DNA of 8,863 bases from a candidate division LCP-89 bacterium (GTDB lineage Bacteria > Electryoneota > B3-LCP). The notes below the pieces were generated by a model. It saw only the letters and a program-made list of their open reading frames with translations, was not told the DNA's origin and did not search any database. The position numbers were made by a program, and so were the translations under genes. Within the stretch, counting starts at the first letter, position 1. The number at the start of each line of letters is the position of its first letter. This document shows, in pieces, positions 1-5,362 of the stretch. Where the stretch lies: contig JALGZU010000108.1 in the NCBI GenBank assembly GCA_025774735.1, forward strand, positions 1 to 8,863. The letters are read 5' to 3'.

Positions 1-97
1 GCAGGACGGTATCGAAATCGTCTACTGGAACACCTACGACGATCCGGCTGCAGCAACTCTCCAAAACGGCCGCGCTTACTTTTTCACCACGGCGCTG
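1..97. repeat. Terminal direct repeat, left copy
   Basis: These 97 bases are identical, base for base, to 8767-8863. They lie inside the coding sequence of a secreted-protein C-terminal region and carry no site of their own. An exact overlap at both contig ends is what assemblers leave on circular molecules, or where a repeated sequence breaks the graph. It is therefore best read as an end overlap, not as a biological terminal repeat. Confidence 0.95.
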
Positions 98-811
98 GAT
101 TATTCTCTGCCCGGATCTGAGCTATATGTGCAGCTCACTCCTGCCGGGGCACCCATCGTGATCCCACCCTCCGGGGGTAGTTTCGATTACAACATCGAAG
201 CTGGGAATAACGGTTTATCCCCGGCTTCCGCCGACATCTGGTGCGACGTTACCTTGCCAAACGGATCCAGCTACGGTCCCACTCTGGGGCCGGTTATCGG
301 TTTCCCATTTCAAGCAAGCTGGTCCACGAACCGGGACCGCACTCAGAGCGTTCCTGCCGGTGCACCCGCCGGGACCTATACCTACCACGGTTACGTAGGT
401 ACGTATCCCAGCACTGTTTACAATGAAGATAGCTTTACGTTTGAAAAGTCGGGCACTGACGGTTCCGGGGATTGGACCGAAGGCTGGATGAATTCCGGCG
501 AACCGTTCCTGAATTCTGAAGGTATAAATGCGGCATCTGAGATCCCCGAAGTCTTCGCTCTGCACCAGGCGTACCCCAACCCCTTCAATCCGACTACCAC
601 GATCGGATTCGCTCTGCCTAATGCTGTGCATATGCAGCTCACCATCTACGATCTGCAGGGCCGAGTGGTGGCGGAGTTGATCGAAGGCATGCGTGATGCC
701 GGCATCCACGAAGTTACCTGGGATGCGTCCAACCTGGCGTCCGGACTCTACTTCTGCCGTATCCATGCGGGCGAGTTCAGGGCTGTGCACAAACTGATGC
801 TGGTAAAGTAA
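2..811 (+). CDS. C-terminal part of secreted protein with T9SS sorting domain (5' partial)
   Basis: The reading frame is open from base 2 to the TAA at 809-811 and gives 269 residues with no start in the window. The first 40 or so residues continue the beta-rich domain that ends the peptidase at 8645-8863. A beta-sandwich-like segment follows, and then a sorting domain at about residues 185-269, with the AYPNPFNPTTTIGF motif, LTIYDLQGRVV, and the terminal GLYFCRIHAGEFRAVHKLMLVK. This is the type A signal that sends proteins through the type IX secretion system of FCB-group bacteria, where it is normally cleaved and the protein released or anchored at the surface. An internal ATG at 128 is the first ATG but lies in mid-domain, so it is unlikely to be the true start. 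Through the 97-base end overlap this is probably the 3' end of the peptidase gene at 5530, or of a close paralogue. Confidence 0.85.
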   Translation, partial: QDGIEIVYWNTYDDPAAATLQNGRAYFFTTALDYSLPGSELYVQLTPAGAPIVIPPSGGSFDYNIEAGNNGLSPASADIWCDVTLPNGSSYGPTLGPVIGFPFQASWSTNRDRTQSVPAGAPAGTYTYHGYVGTYPSTVYNEDSFTFEKSGTDGSGDWTEGWMNSGEPFLNSEGINAASEIPEVFALHQAYPNPFNPTTTIGFALPNAVHMQLTIYDLQGRVVAELIEGMRDAGIHEVTWDASNLASGLYFCRIHAGEFRAVHKLMLVK

Positions 812-850
812 GCCTAAATAACTTATCAATACAACCTTGAAGCAGGGTGA

Positions 851-878
851 AAGGGCGGCTTTAACAGCCGCCCTTTTT
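851..878 (+). terminator. Rho-independent terminator of the sorting-domain gene
   Basis: A perfect 9-bp stem (AAGGGCGGC at 851-859 with GCCGCCCTT at 867-875) with a 7-nt loop runs into a T tract. It lies 40 bp after the stop codon at 811 and before the tRNA gene, so it closes the upstream transcript. Confidence 0.9.
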
Positions 879-907
879 GCATTGAAAATAAATTTAGGAA
901 ATAATCC

Positions 908-936
908 TTGCTATCCGATTTTCAAACGCGTATATT
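908..936 (+). promoter_or_regulatory. Housekeeping-type promoter of the tRNA-Asp gene
   Basis: TTGCTA (908-913) and TATATT (931-936) are separated by exactly 17 bp. Transcription would start near 943, about 14 bp before the tRNA. The same -10 hexamer and spacing recur before the C25 peptidase gene, which supports both calls. Confidence 0.6.
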
Positions 937-956
937 TTTGTTTCGTAAAAAAAACA

Positions 957-1031
957 GGGGCCGTAGTTCAATTTGGTTAGAATGCCGGCCTGTCACGCCG
1001 GAGGTCGCGGGTTCGAGTCCCGTCGGCCCCG
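957..1031 (+). tRNA. tRNA-Asp (anticodon GTC)
   Basis: The full cloverleaf is visible. The acceptor stem is GGGGCCG (957-963) with CGGCCCC (1024-1030), and the D stem is GTTC/GAAT. The anticodon stem CCGGC/GCCGG encloses the loop CTGTCAC, with anticodon GTC at 992-994. The T arm is GCGGG-TTCGAGT-CCCGT, and the discriminator base is G1031. The 3' CCA is not encoded. It decodes GAC/GAT codons. A recombinase remnant and repeats lie immediately downstream, which is typical of a tRNA gene used as an integration target. Confidence 0.97.
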
Positions 1032-1044
1032 CTACTGAACTACA

Positions 1045-1073
1045 TCAAAATTAGATATATACCTCAATTTTGA
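1045..1073. repeat. AT-rich inverted repeat just after the tRNA
   Basis: TCAAAATT (1045-1052) and AATTTTGA (1066-1073) are a perfect 8-bp inverted repeat around a 13-nt spacer. It starts 14 bp after the tRNA. It could end the tRNA transcript as a weak hairpin, or be part of the attachment region of the neighbouring recombinase. It lacks the GC-rich stem of a classic terminator. Confidence 0.6.
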
Positions 1074-1080
1074 CCAATGT

Positions 1081-1138
1081 GTATTTTGGTGAATTTTGGG
1101 GTATTTTTGTCTCGGAGTATTGCAAAAGTATTGCAAAA
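1081..1138. repeat. Short phased and tandem repeats, candidate integrase arm sites
   Basis: Three imperfect 10-base units with the core ATTTTGG/ATTTTTG lie head to tail at 1081-1110. They are followed by two exact tandem copies of the 11-mer GTATTGCAAAA at 1117-1127 and 1128-1138. The second copy ends one base before the stop codon of the minus-strand recombinase remnant. Repeats of this size and roughly helical phase next to an integrase and a tRNA are what arm-type recombinase-binding sites look like. That role is inferred from position only. Confidence 0.5.
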
Positions 1139-1315
1139 TTATCCAACACATGTCAAAGCATCAGCGACTTGGCGCAGATCTGTACTGGATGTATGCAAAT
1201 AGATCTGCGTGCTTGTGATTTTCTGATGGCCAAGAAAATCTTTGACCTGGTTTAATGGAAAGCCTTGATTGATCAGAGTCGTTGCGCAGAAGTGCCGAGT
1301 GCAGTGGAGATGCAA
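1139..1315 (-). pseudogene. C-terminal remnant of tyrosine recombinase/integrase
   Basis: Read on the minus strand, this stretch gives the catalytic C-terminus of the XerC/XerD/phage integrase family. It shows HCTRHFCATTLINQG (canonical HxxRH with the second catalytic Arg), FLGHQKITSTQIYLHTS (the GH motif and the nucleophile Tyr), and a short tail to the TAA at 1139-1141. Homology stops near 1315, where the sequence turns into a plus-strand sorting-domain gene. The N-terminal arm and core-binding domains and the first catalytic Arg are absent, so the fragment cannot act alone. Its 3' end faces the tRNA-Asp 107 bp away. The likely story is that a genomic island entered at tRNA-Asp and later lost most of its content by deletion. 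A frame continuing to 1393 exists but does not look like an integrase beyond about 1315. Confidence 0.8.
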
Positions 1316-1864
1316 TGCTGGGCGGGCGAACAGACGCTTGGTCCACTGCAAGGGCCTGCAACAATCAATATCTCTCCAGGTATGACGATCCAAAGGCTAC
1401 GAAGTCAGGTAGTTCCTGACAACGCACCGATGGGAGTTTATGAATATATGGCCTATGCTGTCGTCGGCCACGACACAACATCGGATAGCTTCCTGTTCGC
1501 AAAATCAGGATCCCCGGATGATCGTGATTTTGCCGGAAACTGGGCGAATCAGGGTGAACCGTTTGATGAAATTTCATTCAATCTATCCAACAAAACGGCA
1601 CAGATATTCATACTGGAAGGTAACTCTCCAAATCCTTTTAACTCACAAACTCTGATCAGGTATATGCTACCGACGGTCAGTAATGTAAATTTGGTAGTCT
1701 ACGATATATCAGGGCGATTAGTGGTGTCACTTGTCAACGGCTGGCGGGATGCGGGAAGCTATGAAGTGGCATTTGATGGTTCCGGCCTAACGAACGGCGT
1801 CTATTTCGTTAAGTTGACATATGGCGGACAATCACATGTACAGAAGCTGATGCTGATCAAGTAA
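1305..1864 (+). pseudogene. 5'-truncated gene for a second T9SS sorting-domain protein
   Basis: The frame is open from 1256, after an in-frame TAA at 1253, to the TAA at 1862-1864. The only early start is a TTG at 1265 that lies inside recombinase-derived DNA. From about residue VEMQCWAGEQTLGPL the protein matches, position by position, the 2-811 protein: both have a TLGPL/V element, an AP-G-Y-Y block, the DSFxFxKSG motif, a GEPF element and the sorting domain (NSPNPFNSQTLIRYMLP, VYDISGRLVVSLVNGWRDAG, GVYFVKL, KLMLIK). It is a diverged paralogue of that C-terminal region and has lost everything upstream. No signal peptide or effector domain remains, so it is most likely a dead gene. A chimeric assembly is the alternative. 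A terminator follows at 1889. Confidence 0.7.
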
Positions 1865-1888
1865 CCTAGATCTCTTTTAACACAAAAG

Positions 1889-1917
1889 AAGCCTCAGGAC
1901 AATCTCCTGAGGCTTTT
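1889..1917 (+). terminator. Rho-independent terminator after the truncated sorting-domain gene
   Basis: AAGCCTCAGGA (1889-1899) pairs with TCCTGAGGCTT (1905-1915) around a 5-nt loop, and a T run follows. The stem sequence is the same as that of the terminator at 5027, because both belong to a duplicated intergenic repeat. Confidence 0.85.
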
Positions 1918-2010
1918 GTCGTTGCTGGGAGTTAGGAACGCTATTCGAACTTTTGACGGGTGGGATGAATTGTTAGAAGTTATGCTGGCAGCCTGAAATC
2001 GTCAAGAGAA
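1889..2010 (+). repeat. Terminator-containing intergenic repeat, copy A
   Basis: Positions 1904-1965 match 5041-5102 at 60 of 62 bases, with mismatches at 1937 and 1957. The stems to the left also match, with one base of loop length difference. Weaker similarity continues to about 2010 (TGGCAGCCTGAAAT against TGGCGGCATGAATT). So the duplicated unit is a terminator plus conserved downstream DNA that has no reading frame of note. With copy B it brackets the sigma factor/isoprenoid/DGC cassette. Confidence 0.8.
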
Positions 2011-2083
2011 TTATTTTTGCTCTCCCCATAACAAAATGACTTCGCTATACTGAAATATGAATTCCGATTTTTTTAATTTTCTC

Positions 2084-2112
2084 TTGATTTATGAGATAAT
2101 CCTGTTTATCTT
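2084..2112 (+). promoter_or_regulatory. Possible housekeeping promoter of the ECF sigma gene
   Basis: TTGATT (2084-2089) and TATCTT (2107-2112) are 17 bp apart, which would give a leader of about 50 nt before the ATG at 2170. The -10 box is a 4/6 match. The ECF-type TGTAACC/TTCGTTG pair found before the next two transcription units is not present here. Confidence 0.4.
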
Positions 2113-2169
2113 ACAATGTGGGGGAAGGCTGATTTAATGTGATTATTTACTTTTCTTCAGGGGATTATC

Positions 2170-2715
2170 ATGAATGACTCCGAGTTACAGAATATCCGAC
2201 AAGATTTACTTAACTACGTGAGCCGATTGACAGGAAATGGAGTACTTGCTGAGGACATCACTCAGGAAGCTCTCCTAAGGGTAGTGCATAAGGGAATGGA
2301 CAAAAAAAGCACGAGCGAATTTCGTGCTTATTTATTTCGCAGTGCCTATAATCTGATGATCGACACAAAACGTCAGGATCAAAGACGTCCAGGAACACAG
2401 CCCATCGATGAAGAATTTCTCATTTTGGCTGACGATAATGATAAATCTGATTCTCTTGAGAATGTGATCAAAAGGGAAATGAGCACCTGTATAAAGGATC
2501 TGCAGAAAAGGCTGCCGGAAGCTGATCAAGAAGCGCTCGGACTGGTTATTTACGGCGGTCTTAAGGTTCGGGAGGCTGCGGCAGTCTTGGGTATTTCGGT
2601 TGATGCTATGAAGGTACGGCTGTATAGAGCGCGCGATCGTGTACGTGATCTATTAGATCAAAACTGTCGTATAGGGAGAGATAACCAGGGTAGACTTTGT
2701 TGTGACAAAAAATAA
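2170..2715 (+). CDS. ECF-type RNA polymerase sigma factor (SigZ-like)
   Basis: This 181-residue protein has the two-domain build of extracytoplasmic-function sigma factors and directs RNA polymerase to a small set of promoters. Region 2 is at about residues 10-70 (AEDITQEALLRVVHK, then AYLFRSAYNLMIDTKRQ in the -10-recognition part). An acidic linker follows. Region 4 is at about 112-162 and ends in the helix-turn-helix VREAAAVLGISVDAMKVRLYRARDRV that reads the -35. The ATG has AGGGG upstream at an acceptable distance. The C-terminal tail carries Cys166, Cys177 and Cys178 with a D-x-x-G element, resembling the cysteine-bearing tails of SigZ-type factors, and may bind metal or sense thiol state. 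No anti-sigma gene is adjacent. The gene ends at a strong terminator, so it forms its own unit. Its likely targets are the matching promoters at 2790 and 3824. Confidence 0.9.
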   Translation: MNDSELQNIRQDLLNYVSRLTGNGVLAEDITQEALLRVVHKGMDKKSTSEFRAYLFRSAYNLMIDTKRQDQRRPGTQPIDEEFLILADDNDKSDSLENVIKREMSTCIKDLQKRLPEADQEALGLVIYGGLKVREAAAVLGISVDAMKVRLYRARDRVRDLLDQNCRIGRDNQGRLCCDKK

Positions 2716-2750
2716 TCCTATGAAAAGTTGCATTTCTGATTCCAATACAT

Positions 2751-2780
2751 AAATCCGTTCGTATCATCGAACGGATTTTT
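2751..2780 (+). terminator. Rho-independent terminator of the ECF sigma gene
   Basis: AAATCCGTTCG (2751-2761) and CGAACGGATTT (2768-2778) form a perfect 11-bp stem with a 6-nt loop, ending in T's. It lies 35 bp after the sigma stop codon, so the downstream gene needs its own promoter. Confidence 0.92.
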
Positions 2781-2789
2781 TATGGTTGG

Positions 2790-2816
2790 TGTAACCTCTC
2801 TCACACTAATTCGTTG
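2790..2816 (+). promoter_or_regulatory. ECF-type promoter of the isoprenoid synthase gene
   Basis: TGTAACC (2790-2796), 13 nt, TTCGTTG (2810-2816). The same two 7-mers at the same spacing precede the DGC gene at 3824-3850, while the 13-nt spacers differ. The AAC-containing -35 and CGTT -10 are the usual ECF sigma style. Transcription would start near 2823, about 50 nt before the ATG at 2874. Confidence 0.75.
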
Positions 2817-2831
2817 AGATTGTAGAGGTTA
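2792..2831. repeat. Inverted repeat spanning the ECF promoter
   Basis: TAACCTCT (2792-2799) and AGAGGTTA (2824-2831) are perfect 8-bp inverted copies 24 nt apart. The left arm overlaps the -35 element and the right arm lies at the predicted start point. It could be an operator for a dimeric regulator. It is not repeated at the 3824 promoter, so it may be chance. Confidence 0.4.
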
Positions 2832-2873
2832 AAATGTTTGAAGGTAACTAGAAACATCAAAGAAAGTATCAAC

Positions 2874-3809
2874 ATGACTATAAGCATTAAACTGAGAGAT
2901 GATTTGAGTTTTCCGGAGACCGTTAATGCCAGCTTTAGCGTAAAGAATCCTATTCTTGATATCGCTGCACGTTTCTGGGAAAAAGATCGATACCAAGCCT
3001 TCCAAATCTGTTATCGAGCAATGCGCAAGATTGATGATTTGGTCGATAATCTCAAGATTATGAGCAAAGAAATACCAATAAATGAATCATTTCAGGTCAA
3101 GACTCATATTACTAACTGGCTCGATTCATTAAAGACAAAGAAACCCTCTGACAGTAGTCAGGCGCAACTTGTCGAGATCTGCGACCGTTTTCGCATTCCC
3201 GTTTGGCCTTGGGAGCAATTCACTAAGGCGATGCTGTATGATCTCGAAAACGACGGATACTCCACATTTATTGATTTTCTACGGTATTCTGAAGGAGCGG
3301 CGGTTGCTCCAGCGTCTATATTCGTGCATCTATGCGGTCTCAATTTTGAAAACCACCAGTGCAAATTGCCGTGCTTTAACATCCGTAAAGCTGCGAGGCC
3401 ATTGGCTATTTTCTCGTATCTCGTACATATCATCAGAGATTTCCAGGTGGATAACCAGTTTGGTTTGAATTATTTCGCGGCTGACTTGTTGAGTGAGCGC
3501 GGATTAACAAAGAGTGATTTACGGCAGATTGCAAAAGGAGGCCCAATAAGCAATTCGTTCCGTGATCTTATCACATTCTATGTACGTCTTTCCAGATTTT
3601 ATCAGGAAAAAGCCTTAAAAACCTTTGAGGATATCCTACCACAGCTCGAGTCTCGGTACCGGTTGAGCCTGCTACTCATCCATGACCTTTACCTGCAAAT
3701 ACTTGATCGTGTAGACGTCCAATCAGGTAACTTCACTTTCAAGGAGGTTAATCCTCCACCTGAAGCCCTGAGAAAACAAATTAGACGGACAATTAGTAAT
3801 TTTGAATGA
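2874..3809 (+). CDS. Squalene/phytoene synthase family protein (head-to-head isoprenoid synthase)
   Basis: The 311-residue protein has the all-alpha trans-isoprenyl synthase pattern. FWEKDRYQAFQICYRAMRKIDDLVDN carries the first Asp-rich motif (D54, D55, D58). HIIRDFQVDNQFGLNYFAADLL carries the second (D189xxxD193). These Asp clusters bind Mg2+ and the two prenyl diphosphates in enzymes that make squalene or phytoene from two FPP or GGPP molecules. The length fits the family. The second motif ends in GLNYF where carotenoid enzymes usually have GRxYLP, so the exact product is open. I prefer the ATG at 2874, with AGAAAG upstream and a leader of about 50 nt from the ECF promoter. A TTG at 2838 with AGAGG before it would add 12 residues but leaves almost no leader. 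No desaturase, cyclase or other pathway gene is nearby. No terminator separates it from the DGC gene. Confidence 0.87.
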   Translation: MTISIKLRDDLSFPETVNASFSVKNPILDIAARFWEKDRYQAFQICYRAMRKIDDLVDNLKIMSKEIPINESFQVKTHITNWLDSLKTKKPSDSSQAQLVEICDRFRIPVWPWEQFTKAMLYDLENDGYSTFIDFLRYSEGAAVAPASIFVHLCGLNFENHQCKLPCFNIRKAARPLAIFSYLVHIIRDFQVDNQFGLNYFAADLLSERGLTKSDLRQIAKGGPISNSFRDLITFYVRLSRFYQEKALKTFEDILPQLESRYRLSLLLIHDLYLQILDRVDVQSGNFTFKEVNPPPEALRKQIRRTISNFE

Positions 3810-3823
3810 GCTAATCCAAATCA

Positions 3824-3850
3824 TGTAACCTTTTTCCAGCCTTTTCGTTG
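3824..3850 (+). promoter_or_regulatory. ECF-type promoter of the DGC-domain operon
   Basis: TGTAACC (3824-3830), 13 nt, TTCGTTG (3844-3850), identical in elements and spacing to 2790-2816. It gives a leader of about 55 nt before the ATG at 3912, close to the 50 nt inferred for the synthase gene. This puts both units under the same sigma factor. Confidence 0.75.
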
Positions 3851-3911
3851 TATTAGTAAAGAACACTTGGGAATACCATCGATTTAAACATCAATAATAC
3901 GGGAGTAAAAC

Positions 3912-4433
3912 ATGAATAATACTACACCTTCATTCTCAATAGAGGTGACTGGAACTAATGGGAAATGTCCTGTCGGTGAGAAAGTGGCCAAACAGAACAG
4001 GGATGGCTGTAAGATACCGGTCTTATCATGTGAAGGCGCCTGCATCCGCGGTGAGATTGCTCGCCTCGCTGCCAACCTGGTAGCAAAGGAAGAACAATAC
4101 CGACGTGGATGCCACGGAGAATTCTTTACAGTGCCTGACTCAACTATGACCGACTGGATCAATGAAGCTGAGAAAGTCGTACTCATCGATGGCTGTTTTC
4201 TTCGTTGCCACGGTAGAATTCTGGAAAATCTGATCGACAACGACAGACTCGTTCAATTCGATGCCCTTTCGCATTACAAGAAATACACCGATCGATTCGA
4301 CATTGATTCAGTTCCGGAAACTGAAAGAAAAGAGGTTGCTGGGAATGTTGCCGACTGGGTTATCACCAACTGCAAGCGGGTGCTAGATAATCAGGAAGAA
4401 GTAAAAGCAGCATGCCAGACATCCTGCTCGTAA
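3912..4433 (+). CDS. DGC-domain putative zinc-binding protein
   Basis: This 173-residue protein shows the cysteine pattern of the DGC domain family. SCEGACIRGEIARLAAN contains C40 and C44, RRGCHGEFF contains C67, and VVLIDGCFLRCHGRILEN contains the name-giving D93-G94-C95 with C99. The family is annotated as likely zinc-binding because of conserved cysteines, and its biochemical role is not established. There is no signal peptide, so it should be cytoplasmic. The start has GGGAG 6 nt upstream. It is the first gene after the ECF-type promoter at 3824 and is followed after 22 bp by a second cysteine-containing gene, presumably co-transcribed. Further Cys residues (C19, C33 and the C-terminal QTSC) are present and may also be ligands. 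In this setting it could be a metal or redox sensor for the sigma factor, or an effector of the response; neither is shown. Confidence 0.85.
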   Translation: MNNTTPSFSIEVTGTNGKCPVGEKVAKQNRDGCKIPVLSCEGACIRGEIARLAANLVAKEEQYRRGCHGEFFTVPDSTMTDWINEAEKVVLIDGCFLRCHGRILENLIDNDRLVQFDALSHYKKYTDRFDIDSVPETERKEVAGNVADWVITNCKRVLDNQEEVKAACQTSCS

Positions 4434-4455
4434 AACATACTAGAAGGAGTGGCCA

Positions 4456-4956
4456 ATGCCGTTCCATTTTAAACCAATCAAAGATGTATCAGAATTTGCT
4501 GTGCATAAATCAGCGTTAATAGTCCCTTGTAGATTCTGTCCCGCAGCCAGCGCTGCTGTGAGAACACAAACCCCTTACATTGAACTTTTTCGAAACTTTC
4601 TAAAAACCGAGTCTTACGAAAAACAGATCGAAAATTTGAAATCTGAATTAATAAACAGAGGCGTGAGGGTAGGTATTTTCAAGAGCAAATGGATACACCA
4701 ATTTGTCCTATGTATGTGGACATCGAGAAGGCGTAAAGCTTTGGCAAGATATGCCCGCGAATATGATGCCTTAATCGTCTTAGGCTGCGAGGCAGCAGTA
4801 CGGACTGTCAATGATTCCGTCAAGTCAACACATTGCAGGATTCTGCAAGGTATTGAGACGGAGGGCGTTATGAGCATCATGCCAAGAGTTAAATTGCCCT
4901 GTACCTTGTCACTGGAGCTTGAAAGTTTGACACCGTTAGGATGCCTGGAGAGATAA
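4456..4956 (+). CDS. Uncharacterised CxxC protein co-transcribed with the DGC gene
   Basis: I do not recognise this 166-residue protein with confidence. It starts 22 bp after the DGC gene with a near-perfect AAGGAG 6 nt before the ATG. Visible features are PCRFCPA (C25 and C28), a charged helical segment around residues 45-70, FVLCMWTSRRRKALARYA, and the strand-turn motif YDALIVLGCEAAVRTV (C111), then C127, PCTLSLELE (C149) and a C-terminal GCLER. The hydrophobic strand plus GC turn recalls cysteine-rich domains seen in methylenetetrahydrofolate reductase C-terminal-like and related electron-transfer proteins, but that is only a resemblance. There is no signal peptide or membrane segment. The cysteines and the operon suggest a metal, iron-sulfur or thiol-linked role shared with the DGC protein. 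A terminator follows at 5027. Confidence 0.75.
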   Translation: MPFHFKPIKDVSEFAVHKSALIVPCRFCPAASAAVRTQTPYIELFRNFLKTESYEKQIENLKSELINRGVRVGIFKSKWIHQFVLCMWTSRRRKALARYAREYDALIVLGCEAAVRTVNDSVKSTHCRILQGIETEGVMSIMPRVKLPCTLSLELESLTPLGCLER

Positions 4957-5026
4957 CCGGAAGAAGCCTGTTGTTGATCGAGTATAGGAAAGATCGCGTA
5001 AGTAACGGCAAAAGCGACTGAGTCGA

Positions 5027-5054
5027 AAGCCTCAGGATCTCTCCTGAGGCTTTT
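5027..5054 (+). terminator. Rho-independent terminator of the DGC operon
   Basis: AAGCCTCAGGA (5027-5037) pairs with TCCTGAGGCTT (5042-5052) around TCTC and continues into TTTT. It is the same stem as at 1889-1917. It lies 70 bp after the last gene of the cassette. Confidence 0.88.
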
Positions 5055-5150
5055 GTCGTTGCTGGGAGTTAGGGACGCTATTCGAACTTTTGAGGGGTGG
5101 GAGAAGCTCTTCGAAATAGGATTGGCGGCATGAATTGCCAACAGATATTT
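5027..5150 (+). repeat. Terminator-containing intergenic repeat, copy B
   Basis: Positions 5041-5102 match 1904-1965 at 60 of 62 bases in the same orientation, and fading similarity runs to about 5150. Recombination between the two copies would excise about 3.14 kb carrying exactly the sigma, synthase, DGC and CxxC genes. The conservation past the hairpin (5055-5102) is not needed for termination, so the unit is more than a terminator. Confidence 0.8.
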
Positions 5151-5362
5151 GATCCTTCGACCTTTAGGTTAACAACCCAAAACATATCTTAACTTTTAAC
5201 AAAAGGGCCCGGAAGGCTTTGATGGATAATACCTGAATGATCCAGAATGATTTTAAACGATGAGTAAGCACGTAATTAATCCTGAAATTATCCACAAGTG
5301 TCATTTAAGCAAATCCACCAATCGAAGCGGAATAAAAAAATTGCTCCGTGTTAAAAATTCAC
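5151..5362. other. Non-coding stretch with no recognised feature
   Basis: AT-rich intergenic DNA between repeat copy B and the promoter of the peptidase gene. I see no convincing frame, RNA gene, strong hairpin or repeat here. The TGTAACC/TTCGTTG pair is absent. Confidence 0.6.

Noticed and set aside
215..829. Long minus-strand frame opposite the sorting-domain gene
   Set aside because: Its protein shows no domain pattern, and the plus strand here encodes a clear T9SS C-terminal domain. It is an antisense shadow in GC-rich coding DNA.
1117..1138. CRISPR-like tandem repeat
   Set aside because: There are only two 11-bp units with no spacer between them and no cas genes.
1265..1315. TTG at 1265 as the true start of the second sorting-domain gene
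   Set aside because: The codons from 1265 to about 1305 are the antisense of the recombinase HxxRH region. There is no signal peptide, and homology to the paralogue begins only near 1305.
1931..1960. GGAAC in the repeat as an ECF promoter
   Set aside because: The GGAAC is changed to GGGAC in copy B, no CGTTG lies at the matching distance, and no gene starts suitably downstream.
2046..2051. TATACT as the -10 box of the sigma gene promoter
   Set aside because: No -35-like hexamer lies 16-18 bp upstream. The pair at 2084/2107 fits better.
2792..2831. RNA hairpin hiding the ribosome binding site of the synthase
   Set aside because: If the ECF-type promoter is used, transcription starts near 2823, so the left arm is not in the RNA. 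The palindrome was kept only as a possible DNA operator.
2834..2851. ATG at 2834 with AGAGG upstream as start of the isoprenoid synthase
   Set aside because: That frame reads only five codons before TAG. At most it is a chance mini-ORF in the leader.
4614..5141. Minus-strand frame of 175 codons across the CxxC gene and terminator
   Set aside because: It overlaps a gene with a strong ribosome binding site on the plus strand and runs through a terminator repeat. No recognisable motif is present.
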